A stretch of 64,000 bases of DNA from NCBI GenBank assembly GCA_044224515.1, contig JBGAKH010000015.1, positions 1 to 64,000 on the forward strand, written 5' to 3'. Below are positions 36,474 to 46,750 of this stretch, piece after piece (position 1 is the stretch's first letter; each line of letters begins with the position of its first letter). Made by a program: the position numbers and the translations under genes. Under the pieces are notes generated by a model. That model was given only the letters and a program-made list of their open reading frames with translations. It was not told the DNA's origin and made no database searches. The stretch is from JBBATK01 sp044224515 (GTDB lineage: Bacteria; Bacteroidota; Ignavibacteria; Kapaibacteriales; NICIL-2).

Positions 36474-38573
36474 ATGAAGTTGTTTCAATCACGATTTGCT
36501 GTCATGCTGACGGCGGCGATGTTCTGCTGTGCACTGCAGGTGAGCTATGCACAAAGCGAGGCCGGCCGCCTCGCTCTTGGATTTCACGTGGGACCCAACA
36601 AGTACTGGGGTTCATTTACTGATAATCAACTCTGGATGAGCGGTGATGTCTACACACGCTACAACATCCTCAACTGGCTTTCCGTACATGGTTCTTTTGG
36701 AATCGGACAACTCCGCCACAAGAACACAAGCGACATGCAGACCCGCTTCGCTGACTACTATGCACTCTACAAGGGCAGTGTGCCTGACAAGAGTTTCGTT
36801 CGCACGTCGACCTATGAAGCCTTACTGTCCGTCAATCTATTCCCCACAGAATCCGTCGTCCCCTATCTCTTCGGCGGCATAGGCTATTTGGATTTCAACC
36901 CTGTTCGCGAGAACGACAACATCGCTCTACCCAACAACTCAGCCGGTGTGTATAGCAAAACGGCAATGACCGTGCCCTTTGGGGCCGGCGTTGAGTTTTA
37001 CCTCAATGACAATTTGACTCTCAACATGAAGGCTGACTTTCGTCTTAAAGCAACTCCATGGTTAGATGATTATAATATGACTCTTGCTTCTGACGGAACC
37101 ATTTCCGAATCGAAAGATGATTTCGCAACCTTTGGCATCGGCTTCTCCTACTACATTTTAGGAAATGCGGATCTGGATGGAGACGGTCTCACGAACTCAC
37201 GCGAAAAGGCACTGGGTACGGATCCACTCAATCCGGATAGCGATGGTGACAAACTGAGCGATGGCACCGAAGTTTATAGCTCACACACCGAACCACTGCG
37301 CGTCGACAGCGATGGAGATGGCTTAAAAGACGGCGAAGAAGTTCTCTCACTAGGCACCGACCCAACTCGCGCAGATAGCGATAGCGACGGAATCAATGAT
37401 GGTGAAGAAGTAAACAGAAAGACCGATCCAAAGGTCGCCGACACCGATAGTGATGGTCTTTTAGACGGTGATGAAGTACTTCGTTATTCAACGGATCCAC
37501 TCACTGCCGATAGCGACGGCGATGGTTTGCCGGACGGTGACGAAGTTCGACGCTATCAAACCGATCCTACCAAAGTGGATAGTGATGGCGACGGTCTCTC
37601 CGATGGTGATGAAGTACGCACCTTGTTTACCAACCCCAAAGCCGCAGACACTGATGGAGACGGACTTGCCGATGGACTCGAACTACGACAATACACCACC
37701 GATCCAACCAAAGTTGATAGTGATGGCGATGGATTGAATGATGGTGACGAAGTGCAAAAGACCATGACGGACCCCAAGAAAGCCGACAGCGATGCTGACG
37801 GATTGTCCGATGGCGACGAAGTCAAAAAGCACCTCACCAATCCGAACAAAGCCGACACGGACGGAGATGCACTGAGCGACGCTGACGAAGTGCAGAAATA
37901 CAACACCGATCCCACCAAAGCCGATAGCGACAATGATGGACTCAAGGACGGCGAGGAGCTAAACACCTATCATACAGATCCAACCAAAGCCGACACTGAT
38001 GCCGATGCACTGAGCGATGCTGATGAACTCATGGCTAAACATCCTCTCGCGCCGGGAGAGAAAACCGATCCTTTAAAGTCGGATAGCGACGGTGACGGCA
38101 TCGCCGACAACGTGGACTACTGTCCAAACATTGCCGGCACTGTCAATGGCACGAAGAAGGGATGTCCGGAAGGTCCACGTGTCGGAACCAAAGTAGATTT
38201 CCCCGACATCTACTTCATTGTCAACACTGACACCTTTAACTACGACATCGAAGGAACAGCAACCAGCTTGGCGAAGCTTCTGGCTTATGTCAATCAATGT
38301 GACAAACTCCAAATCTCGATTGAAGGTCACGCCTCAGCCGAAGGTCAAAAGAAGCGCAATCAGGTTCTCAGCGACCTGCGTTCGAAACGGGTAAAAACCT
38401 GGCTCATCGAACAAGGTGTAAAGGCGGAGAAAATTCAGGGTACGATCGGTTACGGTTCGAGTCGACCAAAAGTAGAAGAACCCAATGCCAAATCAGTTAG
38501 CAAAGAAGAACTGGAGAACATCCGCAAGCAGAATCGTCGCATCACCGTCGTTGTTGTCAAAGGCTGCGACTAA
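36474..38573 (+). CDS. OmpA-family protein with 14 calcium-type (TSP3) repeats
   Basis: 699 residues from the ATG at 36474, with CAGGAGAC upstream. Signal peptide to about residue 25 (VSYAQS). An N-terminal beta barrel (~26-225) with GGIGYLDFNP and FGAGVEFYLNDNLTLNM follows. Fourteen Asp-rich repeats of ~23 residues (~232-552) have the form DSDGDGLSDGDEV, the thrombospondin type 3 calcium-binding pattern. A C-terminal OmpA peptidoglycan-binding domain (~570-699) carries IEGHASAEG, NQVLSDLRSKRV and GYGSSRP. Predicted to link outer membrane and peptidoglycan with a calcium-stiffened rod between. It is followed by a strong terminator. Confidence 0.92.
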   Translation: MKLFQSRFAVMLTAAMFCCALQVSYAQSEAGRLALGFHVGPNKYWGSFTDNQLWMSGDVYTRYNILNWLSVHGSFGIGQLRHKNTSDMQTRFADYYALYKGSVPDKSFVRTSTYEALLSVNLFPTESVVPYLFGGIGYLDFNPVRENDNIALPNNSAGVYSKTAMTVPFGAGVEFYLNDNLTLNMKADFRLKATPWLDDYNMTLASDGTISESKDDFATFGIGFSYYILGNADLDGDGLTNSREKALGTDPLNPDSDGDKLSDGTEVYSSHTEPLRVDSDGDGLKDGEEVLSLGTDPTRADSDSDGINDGEEVNRKTDPKVADTDSDGLLDGDEVLRYSTDPLTADSDGDGLPDGDEVRRYQTDPTKVDSDGDGLSDGDEVRTLFTNPKAADTDGDGLADGLELRQYTTDPTKVDSDGDGLNDGDEVQKTMTDPKKADSDADGLSDGDEVKKHLTNPNKADTDGDALSDADEVQKYNTDPTKADSDNDGLKDGEELNTYHTDPTKADTDADALSDADELMAKHPLAPGEKTDPLKSDSDGDGIADNVDYCPNIAGTVNGTKKGCPEGPRVGTKVDFPDIYFIVNTDTFNYDIEGTATSLAKLLAYVNQCDKLQISIEGHASAEGQKKRNQVLSDLRSKRVKTWLIEQGVKAEKIQGTIGYGSSRPKVEEPNAKSVSKEELENIRKQNRRITVVVVKGCD

Positions 38574-38625
38574 TACTGACACCCTTCCGGCACGCTCATC
38601 GTCGTGACACGGAACTCGATACCAA

Positions 38626-38662
38626 AAAGGCAGCGATACCCTTCTATCGCTGCCTTTGTTTT
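38626..38662 (+). terminator. Intrinsic terminator after the OmpA gene
   Basis: AAAGGCAGCGATA (38626-38638) pairs perfectly with TATCGCTGCCTTT (38645-38657), followed by GTTTT. The flanking A and T runs may let it work in both directions, also serving the reverse gene that ends at 38811. Confidence 0.88.
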
Positions 38663-38810
38663 ATGCGCACCGGCTTTCACATCAATCTCAACTAGCCCGG
38701 CAATCTCCTCAATCTCTTGACTCTGTGTTCATTACTCTCGTGGTGCCTGCTGAGATCTGCTAGCACGCTCCGCCGCTGACAATCTCTAGGCTATTCCTCT
38801 TCCTTGTAGC

Positions 38811-40652
38811 TTATCTGCTTAGCAGAAGTAAGATTCTTTGTTCTTGTCCTTGGCTTTCGACGCTGAGGTGATATAGCCCGGCATTGAGTGCGCTGCAGTC
38901 GACGCTCTGACAACGTTCTCTGCTCAAGCAGATACGTCCGCAGAGATCACGAATCGTGACATTTCCGTCTGCATCGGCATCAAGTGGAAGTCTGAGTACC
39001 GGTGTCAGTCCAAGGTTGAGATATCGTACCGAGCGCGTCACGGATTCAGCATCATAACCGTCCGGTACGCTTGAAGCGGTCATTTTGAAGAAGGTTTTGT
39101 AGCGACACGTATCAAAATGCACACCGTCGTCGGTGAACATCATGCTAATAGAGAAGTTAAACGTTGCACCTGTAAGAGTACTTGGCGCCTTCCGACAACG
39201 AATGATGAATTCTTGCTGACCTTTCAGAGCTCCCGTTTTTGAGTCAAGCAACGATGCAACACTGACTTCTTCAGCCGAGGCATAGGTCGTTGTGTCGTCC
39301 CACGTCATGCGCATCTGCGGATATGCCCATGTTTTAAGCGAGATGTTATGCGCACGCACAGCAAAATGTTTGAATTCATGGACGTATGCTATGCTGTCAA
39401 TGATGATACTGTCACAATAAGGAAACGAGGTTTCAGCACGCTCAACAGCTCCCATTGAAGGAGGCAGCGCAAAGTGATTTCCATACAGATCAACTAAGGT
39501 TGAGTCGACGATCGTTCCTTTGTGCAGGGCCGGTGATTCATCGCTCAGATGAAAGAGCGTATCTGCGAAACGAGGAGATTGGCGCAGGACGGATCCCTGT
39601 TCCGGAGAGGGTGAATTAGGTCCGGTCCACTGTGCATTCGTGCGATGATACCACAGATTGTGTCCAACGACAAAACTCCCTGCGTCGGTATTGGGTCCGA
39701 TGTTAAAAGCGGGCTGCGCACTGATGAACTCAACGATATTGTTCACAAACACGTTATTGGCGCAGGCAAGCATACCCGCCGATGTGTTCTCTTGCAAGAT
39801 TCGAACGGCCCAGCGCTCCGGCGCAATGATAGTACAGTGGTATGTTGAGCAGCGCACCGCTCCAACAAAGGCTATTGGTGCTTGTGATCCGCTAAACAGA
39901 CACGAGCGTACGGTCATGTCGGCAACTTCAAAAGTTGCCCCTAGAGGTCTGAAAAACGCTGCACCGGTGCTACCTCCTATATTGATAGCACGATCTCCAC
40001 CTTCAATGAAGCTGCAACGTTGTACCAGGATGTGTTGAGAAGCGCCCTTGGCTTGCAAGCAATTTGATCCTCCATCTTGAAAGAGATTATCTTCAAACAC
40101 TCCACGGTGACATCCCACCATGTCAACCATGGAGCCGCCTGCGGCTCCATGAAGAAAGCGACACCTACGAACCACAAAATCATCAATACCGGAGAGCTTC
40201 AACTCATCATTGTTTCCTGTTGCCGCCATTCCGCGCCACTCGCAATCTTCAATAACAATATGGTGAGCCGGCGTATCGAAACTTCCGGCATCGTCAAGAT
40301 TCACACCATTGCTTGTCTGCTGCTCGAAGATCAAATGTTCAATGCGCAGATACTCAGCATCGGAAATTTGGAAAGCCTGCGCCGAACCGCGAAAAATCAC
40401 CTCACCCACACCCCTGATCACAATCCAGTTGGAGGCAGTTCCCTTTAAATTTTGCGCCACATCGCCACCGCTATAGACGCCGGCTGAGATTGCTATGGTG
40501 TCGCCCGCTGTGGCAACCGCGCATGCAGACTGTAATCGCGCATAGCTTTTACCGCTACCCACTTCCAGCACGCGTGCCAGGAGTGGCTGTAGGCTACAAT
40601 GACACAGCAGAACAACGATGGCTGTAAATGTCGTGATGTGGAATCTCTTCAT
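38811..40652 (-). CDS. Secreted right-handed beta-helix protein with a sorting-like tail
   Basis: 613 residues from the ATG at 40652, because MKRFHITTFTAIVVLLCHC then gives a signal peptide; upstream in-frame codons lack signal features. From ~residue 25 it has a pectate-lyase-like beta-helix: SYARLQSACAVATAGDTI, GVYSGGDVAQNLKGTASN, LRIEHLIFEQQTSNGVNL, HHIVIEDCEWRG and HILVQRCSFIEGGDRAIN. The C-terminal ~70 residues (DGNVTIRDLCGRICLS, NAGLYHLSVESQGQEQ) resemble a type IX sorting domain. Carbohydrate binding or cleavage is likely by fold, but no lyase catalytic triad could be verified. Confidence 0.78.
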   Translation of the reverse strand: MKRFHITTFTAIVVLLCHCSLQPLLARVLEVGSGKSYARLQSACAVATAGDTIAISAGVYSGGDVAQNLKGTASNWIVIRGVGEVIFRGSAQAFQISDAEYLRIEHLIFEQQTSNGVNLDDAGSFDTPAHHIVIEDCEWRGMAATGNNDELKLSGIDDFVVRRCRFLHGAAGGSMVDMVGCHRGVFEDNLFQDGGSNCLQAKGASQHILVQRCSFIEGGDRAINIGGSTGAAFFRPLGATFEVADMTVRSCLFSGSQAPIAFVGAVRCSTYHCTIIAPERWAVRILQENTSAGMLACANNVFVNNIVEFISAQPAFNIGPNTDAGSFVVGHNLWYHRTNAQWTGPNSPSPEQGSVLRQSPRFADTLFHLSDESPALHKGTIVDSTLVDLYGNHFALPPSMGAVERAETSFPYCDSIIIDSIAYVHEFKHFAVRAHNISLKTWAYPQMRMTWDDTTTYASAEEVSVASLLDSKTGALKGQQEFIIRCRKAPSTLTGATFNFSISMMFTDDGVHFDTCRYKTFFKMTASSVPDGYDAESVTRSVRYLNLGLTPVLRLPLDADADGNVTIRDLCGRICLSRERCQSVDCSALNAGLYHLSVESQGQEQRILLLLSR

Positions 40653-41224
40653 GGTTCGAGTTGCTTTGTGAGGATGTCGCGTTCTTGTACTTAGGGAATT
40701 AAAAAAATAGCGAATCATCGTTTCACCGCAAGTCCGGCCCAAGCTCCGTGTTCTGCCCGGTCGTGCCATCATATCCGGCTCAGCCGGACGGTCCATGAAT
40801 CGATAATCGTCCATACCGTAGCAGCTGGACAAACCGGAGATGCGCTCTACAATCGAATTCCCGCACTCTGCTTCCAACTACTAGTTCCGGTCACCATGTG
40901 CGGTTTCTGTTTCAGGTCACGATTTCCGGTCGCCATTTGTGGTCGTCGTCCACGAGCCACCTCGGATGTAGATCCTGGGGTGTAAATTGAACAGTCGACA
41001 TCGGCGAGAAACTCGCTGCCGGTCTCAACACTGTAAAATCCGCAGTACGACCTTCGCTTTTCCCACGGTCCACTGAAATTATGTTTCAGCGGCACGATGG
41101 AGTGCAATGCAGAGTAGCTGATAGTGGGATTGTTGACATGCTCTTTCCGCTGTACGGTGAACGAAGAGAGACTCCGGAGCATGATGCCAAAGCCTTCTCC
41201 ACGAATAGATAAAAACAATCGCTC
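40653..41224. other. Divergent intergenic region
   Basis: No gene recognised. Imperfect direct repeats around 40885-40945 (TTCCGGTCACCATGTGCGGT and TTCCGGTCGCCATTTGTGGT) are the only feature seen. It must hold promoters for the beta-helix gene and the cyclase at 41225. Confidence 0.35.
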
Positions 41225-43108
41225 ATGACAACACGAAGGAAGCGGTGTACGGTGATGCTGCTGTTGTATCTGTGTATTCTGTTTGACTCCGCGAGTTTGG
41301 CAGCACAGGTTCGACAAAAGCTAGACTCATTGGAGCGAGCACTGCGACTCCCTGCTGATGATACAACCCGTATCAATCAACTCAGTGCGCTGTGTTATTA
41401 CAACTACTCCAGCAATCCCACTAAGGGACTTGAGTATGGCATTCAATGCAGAGACTTGAGTATACGTGCCAATTGGAAGAAAGGTCTTTCAGGCGCATAC
41501 GGTAACATCGCCTGCTGTCACTACACAAAATCCGAATACACCGAAGCGGTTACCAATTGGTTGCGTGCTTTACGTATCGCCGAAGAAATTCATGAACCGG
41601 TTTCCGGAATTATTGGAAACATTGGAAATGTGTACTGCGACTTGGGCGACGTCCAAGGAGCCCTTGAATGCTATCTGCGCGCAGAGAGTTCCTCGGATTG
41701 GCTGACTAAGCATATCGCAGACTTCGCACAATTGATCTGGATGGATGAGAACATCGCCACGGCCCTCGTCAGCGTAGGCCGCAGTGCAGAAGCAAAGATT
41801 CGATTTCAACGTATTCTCAGTCTGGCACAGAGCTCAAATGCGCCGCAATACACGCCGGTAAGCTGTGCAGGGTATGCAGAATGCCTGGTGGACGAAGGGC
41901 AATACGATAGCGCCCTCCACTACACAGAGTTGGCATTGGAACGTCTGAGTGCTTCTGACGACCCGTTGGTCAAAGCCACGACCTATGTCAGTATCGGACG
42001 TAGCTACCTGCGTATTGCACAGGCATTGCTCAAAACCAAAGAACAAACCGGAGCCAATGCTCGAGTAGATAGGCTGCTCCACAGCGCACAGAGGTATAAT
42101 GATAGCTCAGTGGTCCTGTTTCATGCATTGCAGAGTCGCGGTCAACTCCTACCTGCTTTACAGCTGAAGGCCGACCTCTTTGAGGTGATGGGCAACACAG
42201 ACTCCGCGATACATGCATTACGACAATTTCAACTTCTCAAAGATTCTTTGCACTCCATGCGTCAGTCCCAGAAATTGGCGGAGTTGAACTTTGGCTTCGA
42301 GCAAGAAAAGCGTGACGTCATCACTCAACAAAGTCTGGAGCGACAAACTTTGCTGCGTAACGGTTTTATTGGAGGCTTCGTGATAGTGCTGCTCTTCCTT
42401 GGAGTGGTAAGCTCCCAACGACGCAGCATTAAACGAGAAAAGCACAAAACTGAACAATTGCTACACAACGTCCTTCCACCCTCAATCGCGAAACGCATGC
42501 TCGGTGGCGGGCAACTCATAGCCGACAATCACCCGCAGGTCTCCATTCTTTTTGCCGACATTGTGGGATTCACCAAACTCTCGCAACGTGTGAGTGCCAA
42601 TGAGCTCGTCCAGAGCCTCGACCGCATTTTCAGCGCCTTCGATGCCTTGGCTGAAAAACACGCACTCGAGAAAATAAAAACCATTGGCGATGCCTACATG
42701 GTTATTGCCGGTGCTCCCGAAGAACGTCATGATCATGCGTTTATACTCTGCAACTTTGCACTGGAACTCTTGGATCATGTACGAGAAGAAAGCAGCGGTG
42801 CTTTTGGGTCGGTTCAACTTCGCATTGGTATACACTGCGGAGAAGCCGTGGCAGGAGTTATCGGAAAGAAGAAGTTCGCGTACGACATGTGGGGCGATGC
42901 GGTGAATACTGCTGCCCGTATGGAAAGCCATGGCGAGGTTGACCGCATCCATGTGTCGGAGGAGTTTTACCGCGTCCTAATGACAGACAATCGTGCGGTC
43001 GCAACTCTTCAATGTACTGAACGAGGTCTCATTGAGATTAAAGGTAAAGGTCCCATGCGCACATACTTTGTGGAGCGAATGCACAGTCCCTTCAAGCTTG
43101 TATCCTAA
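41225..43108 (+). CDS. Membrane-anchored TPR-class III adenylate cyclase
   Basis: 627 residues. An N-terminal signal peptide (VMLLLYLCILFDSASLAAQ) sends the TPR part outside the cytoplasm. About six TPR-like units, including SGAYGNIACCHYTKSEY and IIGNIGNVYCDLGDVQGA, fill ~40-340. One membrane segment at ~376-400 (FIGGFVIVLLFLGVVSS) is followed by the cytoplasmic cyclase domain from ~439. Metal Asp are in LFADIVGFT and TIGDAYM, ATP-selecting Lys in EKIKTIGD and Asp in YDMWGDAVN, and Asn/Arg in NTAARM. A canonical WG is kept where the other paralogues have YS. Layout: a periplasmic sensor controlling internal cAMP synthesis. Confidence 0.92.
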   Translation: MTTRRKRCTVMLLLYLCILFDSASLAAQVRQKLDSLERALRLPADDTTRINQLSALCYYNYSSNPTKGLEYGIQCRDLSIRANWKKGLSGAYGNIACCHYTKSEYTEAVTNWLRALRIAEEIHEPVSGIIGNIGNVYCDLGDVQGALECYLRAESSSDWLTKHIADFAQLIWMDENIATALVSVGRSAEAKIRFQRILSLAQSSNAPQYTPVSCAGYAECLVDEGQYDSALHYTELALERLSASDDPLVKATTYVSIGRSYLRIAQALLKTKEQTGANARVDRLLHSAQRYNDSSVVLFHALQSRGQLLPALQLKADLFEVMGNTDSAIHALRQFQLLKDSLHSMRQSQKLAELNFGFEQEKRDVITQQSLERQTLLRNGFIGGFVIVLLFLGVVSSQRRSIKREKHKTEQLLHNVLPPSIAKRMLGGGQLIADNHPQVSILFADIVGFTKLSQRVSANELVQSLDRIFSAFDALAEKHALEKIKTIGDAYMVIAGAPEERHDHAFILCNFALELLDHVREESSGAFGSVQLRIGIHCGEAVAGVIGKKKFAYDMWGDAVNTAARMESHGEVDRIHVSEEFYRVLMTDNRAVATLQCTERGLIEIKGKGPMRTYFVERMHSPFKLVS

Positions 43109-43120
43109 ACTGTTTTGCGA

Positions 43121-45307
43121 ATGATGACTCTATCAGACTTGACAACACGTCTACATGAAGCGGACGCAATAGTACAGCGCGGACACTATGACGAGGCGGA
43201 CCGGCTACTGAACTCGATTTTGATCGAGGCGGAGAATTTCGATCATTCACGTGGCAACGAGCCCGACAATTCTCCGAATGATCGCGATCACAGTGATGAA
43301 CATACAACCAATGAGAAGCTCGAAGCCATGAAAATACGCGCCAGTGCACTGCGTATGCGAGGAGTGGTAGCGTGGCGTCGCGGAGAATTCCACGTGGCTT
43401 TGGAACATTTAACACGATCTCTTGAATGGAGCGAGAGAGCTGTCGATCACGTCGGCATTTCCAAAGCCCTCGGTAACATTGGTGTTGTGCATCGAAATCT
43501 ATCACAGTATTCCGAGGCCTTGGAGTTCTTCACCAAAGCGCTGGCGATCGACGAGGCAATAAACGACAGGGCAGGTATTGCTCGAAATCTGGGGCACATC
43601 GGCGTCATTCATCACAGTCTCTCTAACTATACACTTGCCCTAGACTACTACGAGCGAGCGCTCCAACTTGATGAACTAGCGCAGAATGAAGACGGTGTAG
43701 CCGCAAAGCTCGGCAACATCGGAACTGTGCATATGAACCTCTCTCACTACCCTCAGGCATTGGAGTACTATGCCAGGGCTTTGGCACTGGCTGAGAAGAG
43801 CGGCAATGTTGCACGCATCGCTATTGACTTAAGTAACATTGGATCAGTGCACCTCCATCTTGCTGATTACCGTGCGGCGCTTGATTACTACTCTCGAGCC
43901 CTTGCATTGACCGAGCAAGTAGGTAATAAAGCAGGAACCGCGACCCATCTTGGTAATATTGGGTCGGTGTATATGAGCTTAACCGACTATCCTGCCGCAC
44001 TCAACTACTCTACCAGAGCTCTCGAGATTCAGGAGCACAGTGGTGACAAGGCAGCCGTTGGTCACCAACTCGGACGCATAGGAACCATCCACCTTCGCTT
44101 GGATTCTTATGACGAAGCCCGGGCGTGTTTTGAACGCTCTCTGAACATTGCTACAGAGCTCGGTGATTCGTCTTCAATCGCGTCGGCTCTTGTAAGTCTG
44201 GCAGAGCTACACAAAGTATTTGGAGACTATGACCGCGCTCTCGAACTGTTCCAACAGGGATTGCAACGACAGGTAGAGATGTCTCGCAAGTCCGAAGCCG
44301 CTAACACGCGCGGCGCCATTGGAGAACTCTACGCTACAGCCGAGTGGAAGCAGAGCGACGAAAGCCTTGCGGAAGACTACTTACAACAGGCCATCACTGC
44401 CAGTGAAGAACTTGGCACAAAGAACTACGAACTTCATCGTGTTCTTTCTGAGTTGTATGAGCGACAAGGGCGTTGGCAAGAAAGTCAACAACAGTTTAAG
44501 GCATTCTATGCCCTAAAAACAGCAGTGCTCAATGAAGAGGCGCGAACATCGGTTCAGCGTATGGAGCAACGCAGAGTCATCGCGGAACGTGAGCAGCAGT
44601 TTGCAATTGCCAAGGCAAGCGCCGATGCTCAAATGCATGCAACCACGAGCTTGTTACACAAAGTACTTCCGGAAGCAGTCGCCTCGCGTATGATTCAGGG
44701 TGAAGAAGAGATTGCGGACTACTATACAAGTGTTTCCATTCTGTTTGCGGATATCGTTGGCTTTACGCGCATATCGGCAGACCTCCCTGCTATCGTCGTC
44801 GTACGCGTACTGAACTATGTGTTTGGTGAGTTCGATCGCATACTGCGAAAGCACTCCTGCGAGAAAATTAAAACCATTGGCGACGGATATATGGCAATGT
44901 GCGGTGCGCCTTCCGAGTGCCCGGATCATGCCGAACGATTGGCAGCGGCGGCAGTGGAAATGCGGCGCGCGCTACAACTTCCTGAAACTCTACGCGAGCA
45001 CCTGCCTGACAATCTTGTTCTTGGACTACGCATTGGATTGCACACCGGACCAATCATTGCCGGTGTAATCGGCGAAGAGCGATTTGTGTATGATATCTAC
45101 TCAGACGCAGTGAACACCGCTGCTCGCATGGAGAGCCATGGCGAGGAAAATAAAATTCACGTATCCAGCGACTTCTATCGACACCTGCAGAATCGATTCG
45201 CCATGACGAAAATCACCGATCACGACTTTGTTTTTGAAAAGCGCGGCGAACTCGAGATAAAAGGAAAGGGACTAATGAGAACGTACTTCTTGGAGCCGCG
45301 TGCATAG
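43121..45307 (+). CDS. TPR-class III adenylate cyclase
   Basis: 728 residues from the ATG at 43121 (43124 also possible), 12 bp after the membrane cyclase, so the two are one operon. No signal peptide. About eight TPR units at ~90-420 (type ADYRAALDYYSRAL) and a coiled linker (MEQRRVIAEREQQFAIAKA) precede the cyclase domain from ~538: LFADIVGFT, EKIKTIGDGYM, FVYDIYSDAVN and NTAARM are all intact, predicting ATP as substrate. The family tail EIKGKGLMRTYFLE is present. Pairing of a membrane-bound and a soluble cyclase suggests joint control of cAMP; whether they form heterodimers is unknown. Confidence 0.92.
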   Translation: MMTLSDLTTRLHEADAIVQRGHYDEADRLLNSILIEAENFDHSRGNEPDNSPNDRDHSDEHTTNEKLEAMKIRASALRMRGVVAWRRGEFHVALEHLTRSLEWSERAVDHVGISKALGNIGVVHRNLSQYSEALEFFTKALAIDEAINDRAGIARNLGHIGVIHHSLSNYTLALDYYERALQLDELAQNEDGVAAKLGNIGTVHMNLSHYPQALEYYARALALAEKSGNVARIAIDLSNIGSVHLHLADYRAALDYYSRALALTEQVGNKAGTATHLGNIGSVYMSLTDYPAALNYSTRALEIQEHSGDKAAVGHQLGRIGTIHLRLDSYDEARACFERSLNIATELGDSSSIASALVSLAELHKVFGDYDRALELFQQGLQRQVEMSRKSEAANTRGAIGELYATAEWKQSDESLAEDYLQQAITASEELGTKNYELHRVLSELYERQGRWQESQQQFKAFYALKTAVLNEEARTSVQRMEQRRVIAEREQQFAIAKASADAQMHATTSLLHKVLPEAVASRMIQGEEEIADYYTSVSILFADIVGFTRISADLPAIVVVRVLNYVFGEFDRILRKHSCEKIKTIGDGYMAMCGAPSECPDHAERLAAAAVEMRRALQLPETLREHLPDNLVLGLRIGLHTGPIIAGVIGEERFVYDIYSDAVNTAARMESHGEENKIHVSSDFYRHLQNRFAMTKITDHDFVFEKRGELEIKGKGLMRTYFLEPRA

Positions 45308-45400
45308 TACACTTGACTCGCGCTTGAGTGTCAGTAGCTTGCTGCAAAGAGCAGGCACTCTAGCTCGCACTATGCCGCTCAAAAGGAGTGCCGACCAGGT

Positions 45401-46750
45401 TCACTGAATACGCTGCAACTTCATGTAGGAATCTGCCGAGCCGACGGTTGAGACGGCACTGGAGCTTTGTTGGGCAAACTGCCACTGCACAGTGCCTGCG
45501 GTTGAGCCGACGTTGATCATGCCATGTATGCGAATGAGATTGCCTCCATTGGCATCCGTCTTCAAGCCGGTGTAGTAGAAGTTGGTGACACTGTTGATCA
45601 GATCCTGTCCAATGTATCCTGTTGAAGCATCATAGCCGAGCCAAGCTTGCGCTTGGAACAGTAGGGTCGAGCCGCTCGGTACATTGAGCTGCATCTGCAC
45701 TCCACCGTTAGTATTGCTACTTACAACCACTTTAAAAAAGAGCTCGATTTCCCAGACTTCATTTGCGTTCACGCTTAGCGAGAGATGGTCATCGTTCTGC
45801 AAAGTCGTACTGCTCGTAACGCTTTCGTTTGCGCTCTTGCGTGCGTACTTCACCGTACCAACATTTGACCAGCTGAGTGTGCCGCTACCATCGGTCTTCA
45901 GCGTTGCGCCATTGCTTCCGTCTGCCGTCGGCAGCGTGTAGTTAATTGTGGCGGATTGCGTACCTGCTTTGAACGACGAATAGTTCGTACCTGAAGCACT
46001 GGGCTCTTGGAAGCGCAGTTCTGAAGCACTGCCACTGTTGCTGAGATTCAGGTGTCCGGCAACATCCAGGTTTGTGCTCGGGGCATTTGTCCCAATGCCC
46101 ACATAGCCACTGGATCCTTGAATCAAAATATTGTACTCGCTGGAATTGCGCGTCAAGACAAAATCACTGTAATAGCTATTCATGTACGCGCGATTTGCGA
46201 AGATTCCACCTACACCACTATTCGCAAATCCGAAGGTTGCAGACAACGATCCAAGTTCGTTTAGAAAGTCAACACTGCTATAGCCGGTCGCACTGGTGTT
46301 CCACACCGATATCAGATTAGATCCGGAATAGGGACCCTTTACATCCAAGGCCCGCGTGGGAGCGGATACACCAATACCAAGTCGCACATTCGTGTTGTCC
46401 CAATAAAGGTTAGAACTACCCGTGAGCGTTGTCGAAGTTCCCCAGTAGGCTACTTGAGTCGCACTACCGCTACCTGTTAGACCTCCCGACCATTGTAATG
46501 TATAGTCGCTACCGCTTACTGATGCCACGTTGAGCAGTTGTCCGGCTGTAGGAGCACTTGAAGGAAAAATGAGACGATAGCTAGAACTTAGTGTTGTGGG
46601 CGCAATCAGTGATAGCCATCGTTCTGAAGCACCGGATTGCGCATTGCTAAAGAGAACACCTTGTCTTGAATCGGCAAAGGGAGCTTGTGCATACACTGAT
46701 AGTGAACCTAGTACAACGCAGACGAAGAGGCGAAGCATGAATGGTTTCAT
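45401..46750 (-). CDS. Fibre-like secreted protein
   Basis: 449 residues from the ATG at 46750, where MKPFMLRLFVCVVLGSLSVYAQ gives a signal peptide. The chain is rich in Ser, Gly, Thr and Asn with short beta repeats and contains LGIGVSAPTRALDVKG and VGIGTNAPSTNLDVAG, the GIGT-xxP-xxxLdV motif of phage tail fibre and bacterial appendage proteins. A coiled or beta-sandwich domain ends the protein. Paralogue of 47277-48335: both begin AQ(A/S)PF, continue SRQG-LFSN-QSGASER and share the repeat style. Same strand, 526 bp apart. Function unknown; an adhesin or surface fibre is likely. Confidence 0.75.
   Translation of the reverse strand: MKPFMLRLFVCVVLGSLSVYAQAPFADSRQGVLFSNAQSGASERWLSLIAPTTLSSSYRLIFPSSAPTAGQLLNVASVSGSDYTLQWSGGLTGSGSATQVAYWGTSTTLTGSSNLYWDNTNVRLGIGVSAPTRALDVKGPYSGSNLISVWNTSATGYSSVDFLNELGSLSATFGFANSGVGGIFANRAYMNSYYSDFVLTRNSSEYNILIQGSSGYVGIGTNAPSTNLDVAGHLNLSNSGSASELRFQEPSASGTNYSSFKAGTQSATINYTLPTADGSNGATLKTDGSGTLSWSNVGTVKYARKSANESVTSSTTLQNDDHLSLSVNANEVWEIELFFKVVVSSNTNGGVQMQLNVPSGSTLLFQAQAWLGYDASTGYIGQDLINSVTNFYYTGLKTDANGGNLIRIHGMINVGSTAGTVQWQFAQQSSSAVSTVGSADSYMKLQRIQ

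Noticed and set aside
40847..41317. 156-residue reverse frame across the start of the membrane cyclase
   Set aside because: Antisense to the start of a well supported gene; low-complexity, no motif.
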